Source: Rostratula benghalensis
Lineage: Eukaryota > Chordata > Aves > Charadriiformes > Rostratulidae
Length of the DNA stretch: 64,000 nt
Direction: 5' to 3'
NCBI GenBank assembly: GCA_013399305.1
Contig: VXAI01000647.1
Span: 72,428 to 136,427, forward strand
Shown here one piece after another: positions 59,777-64,000 of the stretch. Made by a program: the position numbers and the translations under genes. The notes beneath the pieces were generated by a model that did not search any database, had not been told where the DNA came from, and worked only from the letters and a program-made list of their open reading frames with translations. Every line of letters starts with the position of its first letter. Position 1 is the stretch's first letter.

Positions 59777-61949
59777 AACAAATTTGATTTTCTTGAAAAA
59801 GCTTTTTATAATTTAACAAGTCCTGTGGTTTAAAACTAAGTGTTTCCATTTGGGACATCTCTAGGAAGATATAAAGCAAGAAGAAGCTGAACTTTACCCA
59901 AGAGGTGACATGGAGGTTCTCACCAGACGTGAGAAATCCAGTACCCTCCTTTGTCTAACAGGAATTAAATATATGTTCCCTCACTTTCTAAGAGATTCCC
60001 TTGATCACCCACCAGTGAAGGAAACACATTTTTTTCAGGTAATGACTTTGACCCTTTGTCCATTTTATAAATAAATAAAGAAAGAGGCACTGTTGCAGGG
60101 AAGTGAACATAAGTGTCCCATTTCCAAAGGAGTGTCTGAAAATCCACAGGGCTTTGAGTTGCTCTTAATCCCTTGCACCACAGTTTGATGCTAGTAGAGA
60201 TTATCACTACATGACCTAAAATATATTTTTCAGGGAGTGCACTTGGAGGAATTTGCTGGTAAATCATTAGGAACCTGAAAGCAAGTAGGAAAAAGAGTTT
60301 AGGTGCTAAATCAGCACGGCACAGCAGAAACACGCTGCCAGGGATGGAACAAATGCTGATGTAGGGCAAGTGCAGTTTTCCTCTTCACTTTGAAGACTAA
60401 CAAGGTGAGGAAAACTCTGCTTTCCACAGAATGCATGATCATAAATTACAATTATTATGATAAATTATTAGGTTAATAAAGAAAGATTAAAAAAATGACC
60501 TCATACACTTAGTGGAATATGAGGGCCATCAGGTGAACATTCTGGGAATGAGCAACTCCCCTCTGTACTTGATTCTTCAGGTTCTGCATGCTCACGTGCT
60601 GGTTTTTTAACATTGGTACGAGGAAACTGAGAAGCAAGCACATTTCGCTTGCCCTAGAGAAAGACGTTCACAGAGAAAGTTTACTAAAGATGAGAAATTT
60701 AATTAGAACATGTGTTGTTGCTAGAACTTGCTACCGGAGAGGACAGGAAAGAGGACAACCCTTGAGCCATGTAGGGAAGGACCATGGCAGCTTTTGACAG
60801 CCAACCCACCAATCCAGGGTTCTTTAGCAATAAATACTGGAGTATTAAAGTGGAGGTTGTGGTTTTTCTGCAGTAAAGATCCAGGAAAGAGTCAATTTTT
60901 TGAAAAATAGTCCCTGGGGAAAAAGACATAATTAAAATAGTGGGTATTCAGATGACATAAAAAGAGATTGAAGACAGTGGTAAGGGCCTCTTTGAAAAAC
61001 TGAAATTATGTTAGTTCTTCCAGCAAAGTGATGAGGTTAAATGCATATTTGCAAGGTCATACAGAATATAAGAAGAAAAGGCAGGATTTTTGCTCCCTCT
61101 GCCCCCTCCTCCTTCTCTATGGAAATACAACTCTAAACTCTCTTGTGTGAGAAAGACAAGTCTGGAGTTGTTCACTTATGTTTCTACTGCTTTCCTACGA
61201 GCATCACCCTGGGGTCATTCTGCCACTTTGAGATAATACCTTCACTTCACACCCCGGAGGCTGAAGAACCTATTAAAATACTTGGAAACTTTGGTCAAAT
61301 CCTGAGAACCACGGAAAAAACACAGAAATATTTGTTAGAGTGAGATGTTCTTTCCCATCCCCCCCTCAAGAGTGAACAGAAGTAGGTTTTGTATCCAAAT
61401 ATCTTATTACTCCTTATAAATGAAAAGCCTTCTCAATAAAGAAGTGTCAGAGATCCATGGCAAAGAGAAGGATGTGTATTTTAAAATGCTGTCCGTGAGC
61501 AGAGCAGTGTTTCCCATCGGAACAGAACCCAACACAAAATCAGCTTCTGTGTGAGGTGAACAATTTTTTTTTTTTTTTACATTTACTCATTTTTGAACAA
61601 AAGTTCCATCCTATGTAAATCTATGAAAAAAATGTGCCTAACTAGGAGATGGATCTCTGCAAACTGCCAGATGACCCGTGAGATCTTCTCATGAAAAAAA
61701 CACCAATACAGAGCCGTAAGTGAACAGGGAGAGAGTGTTGCCTTGTAAAAAAGAGTTCAGCTGGGAACGGAGAAGAAAATTGCAATGCTGAAAAGAATGA
61801 AAGAGAGAGAGAAAGAAAAATGATGCACTCCTGTAATTAGAGCAGATCAGGATGAATAATGATTTAGGATAGATAAAACCAGGGAAGGTTTTCAGCAATA
61901 GGTTCCTAAAGTTAAATTCTAAATTTTGGTAGCATTTTTCCGAAGTTGT
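59777..61949. other. Unique AT-rich DNA, no gene seen
   Basis: No repeat tail or exon. Frames at 59965-60369 and 60588-60797 match nothing I know. A T run lies at about 61,566-61,579. Confidence 0.45.
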
Positions 61950-62240
61950 GAATGTCTAACGCCGCCATCAGAATCAAATTCTGATCGATTCTCGAGGTAA
62001 ATAGAAATGAGTCATCTCAATTAAGTGTGTGGGGTTAAAGTACCATCTTGTTTGACTGCATTTTCGTTCTGTCTTGTGAAAATGCTGTAAAATTCTGAGA
62101 GGTGTGGGGTCCTCCTGGCACCGCCGTCAGCTCTTCCCGAGAGGTCGCGTTGCTCGGGGAGAGAGAAGGTGATCGCTACGGTTTCATCCAAAGTGTTTCC
62201 CCTCGTGTGCAAATTGTGCCATCACTTCTGAAGTGTGGAG
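61950..62240. promoter_or_regulatory. CpG-rich spot with palindromes
   Basis: Against an AT-rich background this stretch clusters CpGs: GCCGCC and GATCGATTCTCGAGG near 61,961-61,996, and CACCGCCGTC, CCCGAGAGGTCGCGTTGC and CGCTACGG at 62,119-62,181. It holds an 8-bp inverted repeat (ATCAGAAT-CAA-ATTCTGAT, 61967-61985) and CCCGAG/CTCGGG arms around 62,138-62,159. It may be a small promoter, insulator or methylation-free regulatory site. No exon is recognisable. Confidence 0.3.
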
Positions 62241-64000
62241 AACCGAGAGTCTCTGTGGGATTTGGGTGGATGGACCACTTGCATTTTTTTATTGGGTTTC
62301 GCTTGGCAGGTCTCTGACTGCTAATTTTGCAAAGGCCCTGAGGTCGTACCCGTACGTGTAATGGCCTGCAGGTCAGAGGAATGCGTTCAAAGAAGCAGAA
62401 ACATGAACTGGCCCCATATTCAATACCTCCTTGAGTAGATCCCAAACTTCCAAGGTCTTTTTTGCCTGGCACAAACAATGCTGGCAGATTTTTAAAGGAG
62501 CAGTACAGCTTGTTTCTTAGAAAATAACGTTAAAGCAGGGGTCAAGCTATCACATTAATTACCTGGAGGTCATTTTGGAGAAAATTACTATCAAATGTGT
62601 TGAAAAAGGTTTTATATTCTCCCAGAAATTATGATCTGCTGTTTCTATGGAAACCACAACGGTAGTTCATAAAAGCTCTTTAATGGAGGTTTACAAAAGC
62701 TTAACATCCTGAAGTCTAGCAACATCTCCGGAAAAAGCACCAACTCTCACCCAGGGAAGGCTCATTTTGTCTCTGCCACAACTCTTTGATTCCAGCCAGA
62801 GCTACATCAGACGTGAACCGAGCCCCCCAGCATTTAATAGTTTTATGAGATATGGGGATAAATATTATAAAATAATATTTGACTTGTAATCCTCAAATCT
62901 TTCTCCTCTGTTGGACGCACACGCGCTTGTCATGCTGTCACCCTGATGAAATAGAACAAATCTTGGAGGAATAGAACTGTTCAAAAATGAACGTTATTTC
63001 CGTCTGTAGAACATTCTGGCCTAAGATTTTATTTTTTGCTATTTCCATGTTCCGGTAGCCGTGCTTTTCTGCTGGGCTCAGGCTGGAGCAAGGCTGAACA
63101 TTCCGCTCTTTTTACACCGGCTTAACTTTAAGCCTGCGAATAGGGATATTGACTTCCATGCATAAAGAGAGAAGAAAATGCTTAAGTGCTTTACTGACCA
63201 GAAGCCAGATTGCTCAGCTCCCAGCAAGAGCCTGCCCAATATCAATGATTAATAATAATTAAAACTAGAATTTGTGTTTTCTTAGTTTATTGATAACTTA
63301 ACCAAGATTAACATTCCTTTTCTCTCCCATACGTGCACCGAAGTCTGTTTCTTCAGTGAGATCTCATCATTAAAAATTGTCCTGAGGATCAATGGACAGA
63401 CGTTCCCTCTTTTTTAGTCGAGAGGACTAATAAATGGGAATCTTGCCAAAATGAGGAATGATGTGATATCATAGTTTAAAGTGCAGTCAGGGTTATTACT
63501 GTGATTTTTGGAAGATTCAAAATATTGCTGATTTGCTGACAAGCCTTTCCTATAAATCTTTAAAACTCAGTAGCAGTCCCAGGTTAAAAAAAAAAAACAA
63601 CATGTGGGTGGAGAAATGGTGAAGAACAGGCCATTACATGATTTAATGGAAGTGATAGAAACACCCTTCTAGCATGTGCCTGCAAATATTAGTTCTATAT
63701 GATTTTTCTGCTTTCTGCTAAGACTTTTGAATAACTCCCATTTGTTTAGGGTAATGAACAACTTTATGGGATTGAACCAAAGACTATTTGCAGAGTATTG
63801 GATCGTTAATGTTTTTCTCTATTTGCTAATAGACATGTAAGCGGTTTAGGATGAAGTTAATAATAAAAGTTTGCTCATCTGCATAAGAAGTGGATTTTCT
63901 ACTTTTGCTAAATGGATATCAGATGAAAGGGGAGAGAAAAGAACGGCTAAAATTTGTTTGCCTCATTAGCAATGTTTTAAATGGAATTCTCCAGTTATTC
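62241..64000. promoter_or_regulatory. Candidate conserved non-coding region
   Basis: Complex, repeat-poor sequence to the window end (only a short A run near 63,586-63,598). The parts at about 62,480-62,900 and 63,230-63,560 have word content like conserved enhancers (ATTAATTACC, AATAATAATTAAAAC, TTGCTGATTTGC). No ORF over 100 codons. The region continues past the window. Confidence 0.28.

Noticed and set aside
1..64000. CRISPR arrays, insertion sequences, operons, riboswitches, phage genes
   Set aside because: The window is vertebrate; no regularly spaced direct repeats, bacterial-type gene packing or ribosome-binding sites were seen.
1..64000. Endogenous retroviral coding regions
   Set aside because: Only isolated LTRs were found; no gag, pol or env reading frame lies beside them.

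Overview
This 64 kb window is gene-poor, AT-rich vertebrate DNA, almost certainly from a bird. The main evidence is about two dozen truncated copies of the CR1 LINE, the dominant avian retrotransposon, recognised by the 3' tail (TCATAGAATCATAGAATGG on the antisense strand) and by remnants of the ORF2 C-terminus (motif [12 protein letters not shown]). Two endogenous-retrovirus LTRs of the kind common in Neoaves support this. No protein-coding gene, tRNA, rRNA, CRISPR array or bacterial-type feature could be supported. The longest open frames (up to 186 codons) mostly lie inside or antisense to CR1, and the others match nothing I recognise.

Layout. 1-215: a small CpG-rich block with several RFX (X-box)-like half sites. 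1.4-7.1 kb: five CR1 fragments. 7.1-19.5 kb: no CR1 copy seen. This interval holds a CpG-containing, GAGA/GAGC-repeat block (about 11.56-11.7 kb) followed by good splice donors at 12,243 and 12,774, which is the best candidate for a promoter with non-coding 5' exons. 19.5-33 kb: scattered, mostly degraded CR1 pieces and a complete 455-bp solo LTR at 26,635-27,089 with a perfect 5-bp target-site duplication. 33-40 kb: mostly unique AT-rich DNA with no recognised element. 40-52.7 kb: a dense cluster of 11 CR1 fragments in both orientations. 52.7-59.1 kb: no CR1 seen, one 644-bp LTR, and two blocks that look like conserved non-coding elements. 59.1-59.8 kb: one long CR1. 61.95-62.24 kb: a CpG-rich spot. 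62.5-64 kb: another block with the look of conserved non-coding DNA.

Interpretation (inference): the window resembles the intron or flanking gene desert of a large developmental or neural gene, with regulatory elements between neutral stretches that collect CR1. No conservation or transcription data were available, so the enhancer, promoter and exon calls are hypotheses. The LTR with its target-site duplication and most of the CR1 calls are well supported. I did not find a new coding system; the most notable non-repeat signals are the homeodomain/PBX-like 18-bp palindrome block near 58.0 kb, the 53.5-54.2 kb block and the candidate promoter near 11.6 kb.
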